From positions 1-41,253 of the forward strand of contig JAQCBK010000010.1 of assembly GCA_027621505.1 (NCBI GenBank): a stretch of 41,253 bases of DNA, in the 5' to 3' direction. The DNA is from Bacteroidota bacterium (GTDB lineage: Bacteria; Bacteroidota; Bacteroidia; Flavobacteriales; Flavobacteriaceae). The notes under the pieces were generated by a model. That model had not been told where the DNA came from. It worked only from the letters and a program-made list of their open reading frames with translations, and did no database searches. Below are positions 1 through 9,077 of the stretch, one piece after another. The first letter of the stretch is position 1. Each line of letters begins with the position of its first letter. Both the position numbers and the translations under genes were made by a program.

Positions 1-178
1 AATAGGGGGGTAAATTTTTTAAAATTCATCCAATTTTATCTCGGGTTAACACCATAAATTTAATCATTAAATTTAAAACAAGAACACTTCATAACTGTCC
101 TTTTGTATTCTGTTGTTCAATGAAGGTAGAGGAGATTGTAATCCCTTTTAAAAAAGATTGATTTAAAAGCAAAAAGAA

Positions 179-1459
179 TCAGTAAGCGAAAAGCGGTCTG
201 CCCTCCATCAAATGCTTGACTTCTTTGGCAATCGCTGTGATGTTTTCGGCATTCTCTGGATCAGAAATCACGCGGTCGATCAAATCCACAACGGTTTCCA
301 TATCTGCTGCTTTCAGTCCGCGGGTGGTGATCGCTGCAGCACCAAAACGGATACCAGAGGTCACAAAAGGAGATTTATCGTCGAAAGGCACCATGTTCTT
401 GTTGGCGGTAATTTCCGCCTTAACCAAGGCTTGTTCAGCAGCCTTTCCAGTAATGTCTTTGTTGCGCAGATCGATCAACATCATATGGTTGTCCGTTCCT
501 CCAGAGATCAAATGGTAATCTCTTTTGACAAAAGCCGCTGCCATGGCGTTGGCATTAATTTTCACTTGCTCCATATAGGCCTTAAATTCCGGTTGCAGGG
601 CTTCGCCAAAAGCAACTGCTTTAGCGGCCACTACATGTTCCAATGGACCCCCCTGATTGCCTGGGAAAACCGCCATGTCCAACAAATGGGACATTTTCCT
701 CAAGGTGCCATTTTTTAAAGCAATACCAAATGGATTGTCAAAATCCTCTCCCATCAAAATCAACCCTCCTCTGGGACCTCTTAGGGTCTTATGAGTAGTG
801 GTGGTTACCACATGACAGTGGGGAATGGGATTGGACAATAGTCCGGTGGCGATCATCCCTGAAGGATGAGAAATATCCGCCAAAAGAAAGGCACCGACAG
901 CATCAGCGATGGCCCTAAATCTTTTAAAATCTATATCTCTTGAATAGGCCGAAGCCCCAGCAATGATCATTTGAGGCTGCACCTCTTGGGCAATGGACAT
1001 GATGTTGTCGTAGTCCAATCTTCCGGTATCCTCCTGTACCCCATAAAAATGGGCTTTGTACAATCGACCGGAAAAATTCACGGGAGAGCCGTGGGTCAAA
1101 TGTCCACCATGAGAAAGGTCAAATCCTAATATTTTATCCCCTGGCTTAAGGAAAGCATGGAATACAGCGGTATTGGCTTGTGAGCCAGAATGTGGCTGTA
1201 CGTTGGCATAGGCAGCACCAAACAATTCTTTGGCGCGGTCAATCGCAATCTGTTCTATCTGATCTACTACCTCACAGCCGCCATAATAACGCTTGCCAGG
1301 ATAACCCTCTGCGTATTTATTGGTCAATACCGAACCCGTGGCTTCCATTACGGCTGGGCTGGTAAAATTCTCAGAAGCAATCAACTCTATGCCATTTAAC
1401 TGGCGTTGTTCTTCCGAATCAATCAAATCAAAAATAGTGGTGTCTCTTGCTGTCATCAT
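179..1459 (-). CDS. glyA: Serine hydroxymethyltransferase
   Basis: Cytosolic PLP enzyme that interconverts serine and glycine while charging tetrahydrofolate with a one-carbon unit. The 426-residue protein has the usual family length (about 415-430). The N-terminal substrate region ([13 protein letters not shown], about residues 24-36), the [14 protein letters not shown] stretch and the PLP-lysine motif [14 protein letters not shown] (lysine near residue 224) are all present. Two adjacent ATG codons begin the frame (MMTARD), so the start could be 1459 or 1456. It stands alone, divergent from the nnr gene, with a 195-bp AT-rich gap between them. Identification is secure from motifs and length. 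Confidence 0.97.
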   Translation of the reverse strand: MMTARDTTIFDLIDSEEQRQLNGIELIASENFTSPAVMEATGSVLTNKYAEGYPGKRYYGGCEVVDQIEQIAIDRAKELFGAAYANVQPHSGSQANTAVFHAFLKPGDKILGFDLSHGGHLTHGSPVNFSGRLYKAHFYGVQEDTGRLDYDNIMSIAQEVQPQMIIAGASAYSRDIDFKRFRAIADAVGAFLLADISHPSGMIATGLLSNPIPHCHVVTTTTHKTLRGPRGGLILMGEDFDNPFGIALKNGTLRKMSHLLDMAVFPGNQGGPLEHVVAAKAVAFGEALQPEFKAYMEQVKINANAMAAAFVKRDYHLISGGTDNHMMLIDLRNKDITGKAAEQALVKAEITANKNMVPFDDKSPFVTSGIRFGAAAITTRGLKAADMETVVDLIDRVISDPENAENITAIAKEVKHLMEGRPLFAY

Positions 1460-1654
1460 TCCCTAGAATTCACTTACAAAAATACAGTTTTAATAAAAGC
1501 TTGATTATTTATTACTAAATTAAAATTGAAATATTTTGAACAGTCCATAACAACTTTGATTTACACTCAAATAAATAGCTGAATAACAATATTTTAAAAT
1601 AAAAACCACCTTTAAAAAAGCAGAGAGACTGGAAAGATATTAACTTTATGAGCC

Positions 1655-3157
1655 ATGAAAATCTTGAATTCATCTCAAATCAGAGAAGCCGACCGACAGA
1701 CCATTGCTTGCGAACCCATTGCTTCCATAGAATTAATGGAAAGGGCCGCAATAGCCTGTAGAGACTGGATCATCGAACGCTTTCCTCCCACGCAATCTTT
1801 CAGTATCATTTGTGGATCTGGAAACAACGGTGGAGACGGTTTGGCCCTTTATCGCCTACTGACTGAAAAAAAATATCCCTGTCAGTTGTATGTTTTTCCG
1901 CTGGAAAAGCAACCCCGTCCCGATTATAGTGAAAACCTAATGAAAATCGATCCCAAACAAGTCGGTCAACTCACCCCAAAGACCTTGTCATCGATTTCGG
2001 AAAACGACATCATCATCGACACCCTACTGGGTTCGGGACTCAATCGGCCCGTTGCTGGGCCTTTAAAAAAAATCATTACTATACTAAACGGCCTCCACAA
2101 TAAGGTGATCTCAATCGATTTACCCTCTGGACTATTTTGCGAATACAATGCTAACAATCCTGCCGAAGGAATTGTTCAAGCCGATCACACGCTCACGTTT
2201 CAAAATCCCAAACTGGCCTTTTTATTACCTGAAAGGGGTGAAAAAGCGGGCACATTTCATGTTTTGGACATTGGGCTCCTTCCTTCTTTTATTGAAAAAA
2301 CAAGGACTTCCAACTATTATTTGACTGCTGAAGAGGCATGCTCATATTATCGACACCCCCAAAAATTTGATCATAAAGGGTCCAATGGCCACCTGCTTTT
2401 GATAGCTGGCAGCAGAGGAAAAATGGGCGCAGCAGTTTTAGCAGCCAAAGCAGCGATGCGAAGCGGTTTGGGAAAACTATCCGTATTGAGCCCCCTTTGT
2501 GGTATTGATATTTTACAAAACTCGGTGCCTGAAGCTATGGTAGAAATCAACAATGGTAATTACTCTATATCAGGATATTACGGATTGAAATATCCTACTA
2601 TCGCCCTAGGTCCAGGCTTGGGAACTGCCCCTGAGACCATGGCGTTTTTAGAAGCTTTACTTTCCGAAAATCCAAGCCAAATGGTCATTGATGCTGATGC
2701 CATCAATCTATTAGCTGCCCAACCCGATTTGCTAAAAAAATTGCCTCAGAATAGCATCCTTACCCCCCACCCCAAAGAATTTGAAAGATTGGTTGGGCCT
2801 TGGAAAGACGATCAAGAAAAACTGGAAAGACTTAGGGGTTTTGTTATAGAAAACCAGCTCATCTGTGTACTCAAAGGCGCCCATTCCGCCATTGCACTGC
2901 CCAATGGAAATATTTGTTTCAACAGCAGCGGTCATCCCGGTATGGCCACAGCGGGCAGTGGGGATGTACTGACCGGCATCATCGGTGGACTGTTGGCCAA
3001 AGGCTATGCACCGGAGACTGCCACTTTATTGGGGGTCTATGCCCATGGCCGATCGGCCGAACTGCTGGCCTCTGCCCTATCTGTCCCTTTTATGTTGGCC
3101 TCCGATCTTATTTCCGGGATGAATGCAGTTTGGAAAGAAATGGAAAGCAGTACCTAA
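1655..3157 (+). CDS. nnr: Bifunctional NAD(P)HX epimerase / ADP-dependent dehydratase
   Basis: Repairs hydrated NADH and NADPH: the N-terminal YjeF-type domain epimerises the R and S hydrates and the C-terminal ribokinase-like domain dehydrates S-NAD(P)HX using ADP. The 500-residue length fits the fused form. The epimerase half shows GSGNNGGDGLALY (about residues 54-66), DTLLGSGLNRPVAGP and SIDLPSGL. The dehydratase half shows GSRGKMGAAVLAAKAA, LGPGLGT, DADAINLL, LTPHPKEF and the catalytic GHPGMATAGSGDVLTGI (about 427-443). ATG start at 1655. A TAACTTTA element about 10 bases upstream resembles a Bacteroidota -7 box. It ends 97 bp before clpB. Confidence 0.96.
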   Translation: MKILNSSQIREADRQTIACEPIASIELMERAAIACRDWIIERFPPTQSFSIICGSGNNGGDGLALYRLLTEKKYPCQLYVFPLEKQPRPDYSENLMKIDPKQVGQLTPKTLSSISENDIIIDTLLGSGLNRPVAGPLKKIITILNGLHNKVISIDLPSGLFCEYNANNPAEGIVQADHTLTFQNPKLAFLLPERGEKAGTFHVLDIGLLPSFIEKTRTSNYYLTAEEACSYYRHPQKFDHKGSNGHLLLIAGSRGKMGAAVLAAKAAMRSGLGKLSVLSPLCGIDILQNSVPEAMVEINNGNYSISGYYGLKYPTIALGPGLGTAPETMAFLEALLSENPSQMVIDADAINLLAAQPDLLKKLPQNSILTPHPKEFERLVGPWKDDQEKLERLRGFVIENQLICVLKGAHSAIALPNGNICFNSSGHPGMATAGSGDVLTGIIGGLLAKGYAPETATLLGVYAHGRSAELLASALSVPFMLASDLISGMNAVWKEMESST

Positions 3158-3161
3158 AATC

Positions 3162-3172
3162 GACAATTTGTC
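3162..3172. promoter_or_regulatory. Candidate operator upstream of clpB
   Basis: GACAA-T-TTGTC is a perfect 5-bp inverted repeat with a one-base spacer in the 97-bp gap before clpB. Two more GACA words (in CCGACAAAACGACAG, near 3190) follow it. A symmetrical site in front of a chaperone gene suggests binding of a heat-shock or general regulator. No regulator has been shown here and the assignment is an inference from position and symmetry. Confidence 0.35.
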
Positions 3173-3254
3173 ATTGAAACTAAGGAAAAAACCGACAAAA
3201 CGACAGTGATTTTCCATTGGAACGGATCTTGATTACTGTTCAATAAAAATTGCC

Positions 3255-5855
3255 ATGAATCTGAATAATTTTACCTTAAAATCGCAAGAGGTGGTCCAAA
3301 CCGCCCAGCAGCTGACCCAGCAATTGGGGCATCAGCAAATCGAAAACGAACACCTATTTAAGGCCCTACTTGAGGTGGATGACAATGTATTGCCTTTTGT
3401 TTTTAAAAAGCTACAAGTCAATTTTTCCCTTTTGGAAAAACTTACCGACAGTGCCCTGCAAAGCCTGCCCAAGGTTACCGGAGGAGACATCGTCCTTTCC
3501 CCCAACGGCTCCAAAACCCTCCTTCATGCCATGAACCTTGCTAAAGCCTCCAAGGATGAGTTCGTTGCTACTCAACACCTGCTAATGGCCTTATTCGAAA
3601 GTTCGGGAAGCATCGGTAAAATCCTAAAAGACCAAGGCATCACCAAAAAAAGCTTAGAGGATTCCCTTGCTGAACTCCAAAAAGGGGAGAAAATTACCTC
3701 TGCTTCGGCAGAAGATCAATACAATGCCTTGGAAAAATATGCCAAAAACCTCAATCAACTGGCCCAAGAGGGCAAATTAGACCCTGTAATCGGCCGAGAT
3801 GAAGAGATCCGACGTTTGTTGCAAATCATTTCCCGCAGAACCAAAAACAATCCCATATTGGTAGGGGAACCCGGTACCGGGAAAACCGCCATTGCGGAAG
3901 GTCTGGCCCATCGGATCATCGATGGTGACGTCCCTGAGAATTTAAAAGAAAAACAAATTTTCGCCTTGGACATGGGCGCATTGATTGCCGGGGCCAAATA
4001 CAAAGGGGAATTTGAAGAACGTCTCAAGAGCGTGATCAAAGAAGTGGTCAACAGCCATGGCAATATAGTCCTATTTATAGACGAGATCCACACCCTTGTG
4101 GGTGCTGGTGGCGGTGAAGGCGCCATGGATGCTGCCAATATCCTTAAACCTGCCCTAGCAAGAGGGGAACTCCGTGCCATTGGAGCCACTACATTAGATG
4201 AATACCAAAAATATTTTGAAAAAGACAAAGCCCTAGAGCGACGTTTTCAAAAAGTCGTTGTTGACGAACCCGATACCGAGAGTGCGATATCCATTTTGCG
4301 TGGCATCAAAGAAAAATACGAAGCCCACCACAAGGTGCGGATCAAAGACGAGGCCATCATCGGCGCGGTGATGCTTTCCGACCGCTATATCTCCAATCGT
4401 TTCCTCCCCGATAAGGCCATTGACCTAATGGACGAAGCCGCTTCCAAACTCCGGATGGAGATGAATTCTAAGCCAGAGGAATTGGACACCCTCGACCGTA
4501 AAATCCGACAGATTGAAATAGAAATCGTTGCCATCAAACGCGAAAAAGACTCAGAAAAAGTCGCCAAACTTAATGAAGAGCTGTCCGATATTAAAGAAGA
4601 ACGCAACACCCTCTTTGCCCAATGGAGTCAAGAAAAAGACCGCGTAGATAAAATCCAACAAGCCAAGCAAGAAATCGAAAACTACAAACCCCAAGCCGAC
4701 CGAGCCGAACGTGATGGGGACTATGCCACCGTGGCCGAGCTGCGCTATGGAAAAATCAAAGCTGCGCAGGAAAACCTCGACCAACTGCACAGAGAACTGC
4801 TGGAGCATCAAGAAAAAGACAGCCTTATCAAGGAGGAAGTCAACTACGACGACATCGCCGAGGTGGTGGCCAAATGGACGGGCATCCCCACCAGCAAAAT
4901 GCTGCAAACCGACAAAGAACGATTGCTGAATCTCGAAAATGAGATCCACAAACGCATGGTCGGCCAGGAAGCTGCCGTAGCAGCCGTTTCCGACGCCATA
5001 CGACGCAGTCGCGCCGGACTGCAAGACCAAAACCGTCCCATCGGTAGTTTTCTCTTCCTAGGAACCACTGGAGTAGGGAAAACAGAGCTGGCCAAGGCCC
5101 TGGCCGAAGTCCTTTTTGACGATGAAACCAACATCACCCGTATCGACATGAGTGAATACCAGGAGCGCCATGCCGTTAGTCGATTGGTGGGTGCCCCTCC
5201 CGGTTATGTGGGCTATGAAGAGGGCGGACAACTGACCGAAGCCGTCAGGCGAAAGCCTTATTCCGTCGTGCTTTTGGATGAAATCGAAAAAGCCCATCCC
5301 GATACGTTTAACGTATTGCTGCAGGTACTCGATGAAGGCCGATTGACCGACAACAAAGGGCGAACCGCTGATTTTAAAAATACCATTGTCATCATGACCT
5401 CCAATCTGGGCAGCCATGAGATCAAAGCCGCATTCGAAGCCCATAAAGACTTTGACGAGGCTCAAGACAAAGCCAAAACAAGTGTTTTACAATTGCTAAA
5501 AACCACCATTCGGCCCGAATTCCTCAACCGCATCGACGACATCATCATGTTCTCCCCCCTTACGGCAAAGGAAATCGAATCCATTGTACGATTACAGTTT
5601 CAGATACTGTCCAATAGACTGGAACAACAAGAACTCCAAATCTCCGCCACAGACGAATCCATTGCCGCATTGGCTCAATGGGGTTTTGATCCCGAATACG
5701 GTGGAAGACCGGTCAAAAGGGTCATGCAAAAAAAAGTGCTCAATGCTTTAAGCAAAGCGCTATTGGCGGGTGAGATTGATAACAAAAAACCCGTTTTAAT
5801 CGATCATTTTGACGGACAAATCGTCTTCCGAAATAGTAAAAACCCTAATAAATAA
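3255..5855 (+). CDS. clpB: ATP-dependent disaggregase ClpB
   Basis: Cytosolic hexameric AAA+ chaperone that, with DnaK, pulls proteins out of aggregates. The 866-residue length is standard. The sequence shows the Clp N-domain (about residues 1-145), a first AAA module with Walker A GEPGTGKTAIAEG (about 204-216) and Walker B LFIDEIHTLVGAG, the charged coiled-coil middle domain (roughly 405-520) that separates ClpB from ClpA and ClpC, and a second AAA module with GTTGVGKTELAKALAE and VVLLDEIEKAHPD, ending in the D2-small domain. ATG start at 3255. The TAA stop is 17 bp before the smpB start. Confidence 0.98.
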   Translation: MNLNNFTLKSQEVVQTAQQLTQQLGHQQIENEHLFKALLEVDDNVLPFVFKKLQVNFSLLEKLTDSALQSLPKVTGGDIVLSPNGSKTLLHAMNLAKASKDEFVATQHLLMALFESSGSIGKILKDQGITKKSLEDSLAELQKGEKITSASAEDQYNALEKYAKNLNQLAQEGKLDPVIGRDEEIRRLLQIISRRTKNNPILVGEPGTGKTAIAEGLAHRIIDGDVPENLKEKQIFALDMGALIAGAKYKGEFEERLKSVIKEVVNSHGNIVLFIDEIHTLVGAGGGEGAMDAANILKPALARGELRAIGATTLDEYQKYFEKDKALERRFQKVVVDEPDTESAISILRGIKEKYEAHHKVRIKDEAIIGAVMLSDRYISNRFLPDKAIDLMDEAASKLRMEMNSKPEELDTLDRKIRQIEIEIVAIKREKDSEKVAKLNEELSDIKEERNTLFAQWSQEKDRVDKIQQAKQEIENYKPQADRAERDGDYATVAELRYGKIKAAQENLDQLHRELLEHQEKDSLIKEEVNYDDIAEVVAKWTGIPTSKMLQTDKERLLNLENEIHKRMVGQEAAVAAVSDAIRRSRAGLQDQNRPIGSFLFLGTTGVGKTELAKALAEVLFDDETNITRIDMSEYQERHAVSRLVGAPPGYVGYEEGGQLTEAVRRKPYSVVLLDEIEKAHPDTFNVLLQVLDEGRLTDNKGRTADFKNTIVIMTSNLGSHEIKAAFEAHKDFDEAQDKAKTSVLQLLKTTIRPEFLNRIDDIIMFSPLTAKEIESIVRLQFQILSNRLEQQELQISATDESIAALAQWGFDPEYGGRPVKRVMQKKVLNALSKALLAGEIDNKKPVLIDHFDGQIVFRNSKNPNK

Positions 5856-5860
5856 GTTGT

Positions 5861-5868
5861 TAACTTTG
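5861..5868 (+). promoter_or_regulatory. Candidate -7 promoter box of smpB
   Basis: TAACTTTG matches the Bacteroidota -7 consensus TAnnTTTG exactly. It ends four bases before the GTG start, so a transcript from it would have almost no leader. No TTG -33 element is visible at the usual distance. Confidence 0.4.
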
Positions 5869-5872
5869 CCCC

Positions 5873-6334
5873 GTGCAAAAGCGAATCAACATACAAAACA
5901 AGCGGGCGCGGTTTGAATACGAGTTACTCGATCAATTCACCGCAGGGATTGTATTGACTGGAACCGAAATCAAGTCGATTCGCAACAGCAAAGCCTCCAT
6001 TGCAGAAAGTTTTTGTGAGTTCAATGAAAAAGGGGAGCTTTTTGTCGTAAACATGTACATTGAGGAATACGCCTATGGCACCCGCTTTAACCATCAACCG
6101 CGGGGAAGTCGCAAGCTTTTAATGCAAAAAAGGGAACTGAAAAAACTCAATAAAGAGGTCAAAAACTCGGGCCTTACCATCGTCCCCCTAAAGCTTTTTA
6201 TCAATGAAAAGGGTTTTGCCAAAATTTTGATATCCCTGGCCCGTGGTAAAAAATTGTACGACAAAAGGGAAAGCCTTAAAGACCGAGACAATAAAAGAGA
6301 TTTGGATCGGGTAAAAAAAAGGTTCAACCAATAA
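5873..6334 (+). CDS. smpB: SsrA-binding protein SmpB
   Basis: Binds tmRNA and delivers it to stalled ribosomes for trans-translation. The 153-residue length is normal. Diagnostic stretches are [29 protein letters not shown] near the N-terminus, [13 protein letters not shown], and the basic tail with [18 protein letters not shown] (about residues 122-140), which enters the mRNA channel. GTG start, supported by the immediately upstream TAACTTTG box and by alignment to the family N-terminus. Lies 17 bp after clpB and 42 bp before dps; the three form a stress-related run. Confidence 0.97.
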   Translation: MQKRINIQNKRARFEYELLDQFTAGIVLTGTEIKSIRNSKASIAESFCEFNEKGELFVVNMYIEEYAYGTRFNHQPRGSRKLLMQKRELKKLNKEVKNSGLTIVPLKLFINEKGFAKILISLARGKKLYDKRESLKDRDNKRDLDRVKKRFNQ

Positions 6335-6376
6335 CTTTTATCCCTAACTTTAATAAATAAACACCCAAAATCAGTT

Positions 6377-6865
6377 ATGAACACTACACAACCAACCACC
6401 AGCCCCATTGGGTTAAACCCCGAAAAAAGCGCTGAGCTCGCTCATCTTTTAAATCAACTTTTGGCCAATTATTCGGTTTTTTATCAAAATACCAGAGGCT
6501 ACCACTGGCACATCAAAGGAGAACATTTCTTTGAATTGCACCTTAAGTTTGAAGAATTGTACCAAAATTTATTTGTCAAGATTGACGAGATAGCAGAACG
6601 GATCCTCACTTTAGGGGGGGCTCCCGAACACAACTTTTCCGCCTATCTTAAAAAGGCCGATATTCCAGAAAGCGACAAAATCAGTAACGGAAAAAAAGCC
6701 ATTACAGAAATCCTGTCCTCTCTAAAATCACTCTTGATCCTTCAGAGGAACCTATTGGATTTGTCGGGTGAAATTGGAGACGAAGGCACCAATGCATTGA
6801 TGAGTGATTATATCAGTGAACAGGAAAAAATGATTTGGATGTACAGTGCCTACTTGAATGCATAG
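6377..6865 (+). CDS. dps: Dps-family ferritin-like DNA-protecting protein
   Basis: Dodecameric mini-ferritin that oxidises and stores Fe2+ and shields DNA from peroxide damage. The 162-residue protein has the family signature NTRGYHWHIKGEHFFELHLKFEELY (about residues 37-61, read here as NTRGYHWHIKG then FFELHLKFEELY) carrying the inter-subunit ferroxidase histidine, aspartate/glutamate ligands, and the following KIDEIAERILTLGG helix. ATG start. Its 3' end overlaps the next small reading frame by 8 bp. Confidence 0.93.
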   Translation: MNTTQPTTSPIGLNPEKSAELAHLLNQLLANYSVFYQNTRGYHWHIKGEHFFELHLKFEELYQNLFVKIDEIAERILTLGGAPEHNFSAYLKKADIPESDKISNGKKAITEILSSLKSLLILQRNLLDLSGEIGDEGTNALMSDYISEQEKMIWMYSAYLNA

Positions 6866-7325
6866 TCTTTATTTTGAGAAGCATTTTTTGTTTTTTTTCC
6901 TCCTCTCCTCGACCCTATCTGGCCAATTAAAAGGGACGTTGACAGACAGCTTAAACAACCCACTCATCGGGGTTAGTGTATACATTCAAAATTCTTTTGT
7001 CGGAACAGTAACCAACGAGGAAGGACAATTTTACTTGGGAAACCTTCCTGAAAAAAAAGGAGAAATTGTTTTTAAAAGTTTGGGGTACGAAACCCAAAAG
7101 CGTCCCTTTGACGTACAAAAAACGCCCCTGGATTATAAGGTACAGTTAAGAGAAGCATTCATCTCACTAAAGGAGGTGACCCTAAAATCGGATGAAAACC
7201 CTGCCAATACTATCATTAGAGCGGCCATCAACAAGAGAAAAGAACAGTTGCTAAAAAGCCAAAGTTTTACCGCCAACTTTTATTCAAAAGGGGTGGTAGG
7301 GAAGTTCCATTGTAAACCTAAATGA
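6858..7325 (+). pseudogene. Truncated carboxypeptidase-regulatory-like / DUF5686-type outer-membrane protein
   Basis: The 155 residues begin with a signal peptide (hydrophobic FLFFFLLSSTLSG, cleaved near GQL), then a CarboxypepD_reg-like beta-sandwich (GTLTDSLNNPLIGVSVYIQNS to VFKSLGYETQ, about residues 24-85), then the start of the DUF5686 region (ANTIIRAAINKRKEQLL, about 120-136; SFTANFYSKG). Full-length relatives in Bacteroidota are about 800 residues with a C-terminal barrel; everything after the NFYSKG region is missing. The stop codon (7323-7325) directly abuts the stop of convergent pcm (7326-7328), so the rest was probably removed by a deletion. Product, if made, is unlikely to work as an outer-membrane protein. 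Confidence 0.72.
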
Positions 7326-7994
7326 TCAACTTTTGTTCTTTAACAAAGGAACAAATCTGAAATTCCCAAAGGTTTGGCGATCAAAGGACTTTTCACTGGT
7401 TCGAACATAACGGGTCATAATTTGATCTTTTTCTCCCACAGGAATCACCAGCCGCCCTCCAATGGCCAGTTGTTCCAATAGCGGTTTCGGAACCTGAACT
7501 GCCCCTGCGGTAACAATAATGGCATCAAAAGGCGCTTGTTCTGGTAGTCCCTGATAGCCGTCTCCAAAAATCACTTTTTTAGGGCGTAACCCTATTTTTT
7601 TAAACAACAAAGCGGTTTTTTTAAACAACTGCTGTTGGCGTTCGATGGTATAGATGCTGACGCCCTCATGCGCCAAAAGGACCGCCGTTTGATAGCCTGA
7701 GCCCGTCCCGATTTCCAAGACCTTATCTCCTTTTTGCAAATCCAGTAATTGGGTCTGAAAAGCCACTGTATAGGGCTGGGAGATGGTCTGATCTGCCGCG
7801 ATGGGATAGGCCTTGTCCACATAGGCATAAGCTTCCAAACCTTGATCCATATACCAATGCCGGGGGATGGCGCCTAGGGCTGCCAATACCTGAGCATCTG
7901 CAATTCCTTTATCCATCAACAGTTTAACCAATTGCCGCCTTTGCCCTTGATGTTTGGGGGTATCTTTCATGGGGACAAATGTAGCGACTTCCAT
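7326..7994 (-). CDS. pcm: Protein-L-isoaspartate O-methyltransferase
   Basis: Cytosolic SAM-dependent enzyme that methylates isoaspartyl residues and so starts repair of aged proteins. Seen: RRQLVKLLMDKGI, AIPRHWYMD, the YPIAADQTISQPYTVA region that contacts the isoaspartyl substrate, the SAM motif VLEIGTGSGYQTAVLLA, and the C-terminal FRFVPLL. ATG 7994 (MEVATFVP) or ATG 7970 (MKDTPKHQ) are the likely starts; a longer reading from 8039 would run through the start of the divergent oxidoreductase gene and is not favoured. About 215-223 residues, as usual for the family. Confidence 0.94.
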   Translation of the reverse strand: MEVATFVPMKDTPKHQGQRRQLVKLLMDKGIADAQVLAALGAIPRHWYMDQGLEAYAYVDKAYPIAADQTISQPYTVAFQTQLLDLQKGDKVLEIGTGSGYQTAVLLAHEGVSIYTIERQQQLFKKTALLFKKIGLRPKKVIFGDGYQGLPEQAPFDAIIVTAGAVQVPKPLLEQLAIGGRLVIPVGEKDQIMTRYVRTSEKSFDRQTFGNFRFVPLLKNKS

Positions 7995-8014
7995 TATTAA
8001 TTCGAAAAAGATGG

Positions 8015-8022
8015 TATTTTTG
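8015..8022 (+). promoter_or_regulatory. Candidate -7 promoter box of the Gfo/Idh/MocA gene
   Basis: TATTTTTG fits TAnnTTTG and ends 15 bases before the ATG at 8038. It lies in the 43-bp gap between the divergent pcm and oxidoreductase genes. No clear -33 TTG at 17-23 bp upstream. Confidence 0.35.
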
Positions 8023-8037
8023 AAAAAACAAAATGCC

Positions 8038-9009
8038 ATGATAAAAGCCGGCGTATTGGGTGCAGGTCACCTTGGAAAGATTCATTTGCGATTACTGGAA
8101 GCCTCACAGCACTTTGAATTGGTAGGTTTTTATGATCCCGACCAAAAAAATGCCAAAGCATTGGCCAAAGAAAAGGGCTATACCTATTTCAATAGCCCCA
8201 AAGCCCTGATCGAGGCCTGTGAAATGATCGATATCGTCACCCCTACGCTGCACCACCACTCAATGGCGCTCGAAGTTCTTCGCGCAGGCAAGCACATTTT
8301 TATCGAAAAACCCATTGCCAACAGTGTGGCCGAGGCAAGGGAAATCACCCAAGTGGCTGAAGCCTTTGGCGTTTTGGGACAAGTAGGTCATGTAGAAAGA
8401 TTTAACCCTGCCTTTAAGGCGGTAAAAGACTCCATCACCGCTCCCAAATTCATCGAGTCCCACCGATTGGCCGAATTCAACCCCCGTGGTACGGATGTGC
8501 CCGTGGTATTGGATTTGATGATCCACGACATCGATATCCTTTTGAGCATCGTTCAAGACAAAGTAAAATCCGTTTCTGCCTCTGGCGTGGCCGTCATCAG
8601 CAGTACACCCGATATTGCCAACGCCCGAATCGAGTTTGAAAACGGCTGTGTAGCCAACCTCACCGCCAGTAGGATTTCCCTAAAGAAAATGCGCAAAACC
8701 CGATTTTTCCAAAAAGACGCCTATATCGCCGTGGACTTTTTGGATAAAAAAGTAGAAGTAGTCAAAATGAAAGATGCTCCAAAAAATCCGCAAGATTTTG
8801 CCATGATCCTCGAAAATGCAGAAGGAGAGAAAAAACAGATTTACTTTGAAAACCCCAAAATCGATGAATCCAATGCCATCTTGGAAGAATTGGAAACCTT
8901 TGCCCAAGCCATCCAAAAGCAAACGGAACCCATCGTCAGTTTAAAAAACGGTACTGATGCCTTGGATTTGGCCTATCGGGTGATAGCAGCCTACAGCCAA
9001 AACCCCTGA
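8038..9009 (+). CDS. Gfo/Idh/MocA family oxidoreductase
   Basis: NAD(P)-dependent dehydrogenase-like protein of unknown substrate. The N-terminal Rossmann motif is AGVLGAGHLGKIHLRLL (about residues 3-19) and the family EKPIA motif, with its catalytic-region lysine, follows at about residues 89-93 (HIFIEKPIANSV). The C-terminal alpha/beta domain contains VGHVERFNPA and the DLMIHDIDI stretch with the expected D-x-x-x-H arrangement. The start at 8038 (MIKAGVLGAG) places the Rossmann glycines at the usual position; the frame is open further upstream but that would cover the promoter and pcm start. It is followed by the YggS-type gene. Confidence 0.88.
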   Translation: MIKAGVLGAGHLGKIHLRLLEASQHFELVGFYDPDQKNAKALAKEKGYTYFNSPKALIEACEMIDIVTPTLHHHSMALEVLRAGKHIFIEKPIANSVAEAREITQVAEAFGVLGQVGHVERFNPAFKAVKDSITAPKFIESHRLAEFNPRGTDVPVVLDLMIHDIDILLSIVQDKVKSVSASGVAVISSTPDIANARIEFENGCVANLTASRISLKKMRKTRFFQKDAYIAVDFLDKKVEVVKMKDAPKNPQDFAMILENAEGEKKQIYFENPKIDESNAILEELETFAQAIQKQTEPIVSLKNGTDALDLAYRVIAAYSQNP

Positions 9010-9065
9010 TCATAAAGCAGCGACAATCATTTCATTTGCCCTCCTTAAGTGGCGGTAGTTTTCGG

Positions 9066-9073
9066 TATCTTTG
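9066..9073 (+). promoter_or_regulatory. Candidate -7 promoter box of the YggS-type gene
   Basis: TATCTTTG fits TAnnTTTG exactly and ends four bases before ATG 9078, implying a leaderless or nearly leaderless mRNA and supporting that start codon. Confidence 0.45.
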
Positions 9074-9077
9074 CAGC

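Noticed and set aside
1-178. Region upstream of the glyA stop
   Set aside because: AT-rich with no supported feature; too short and incomplete at the window edge.
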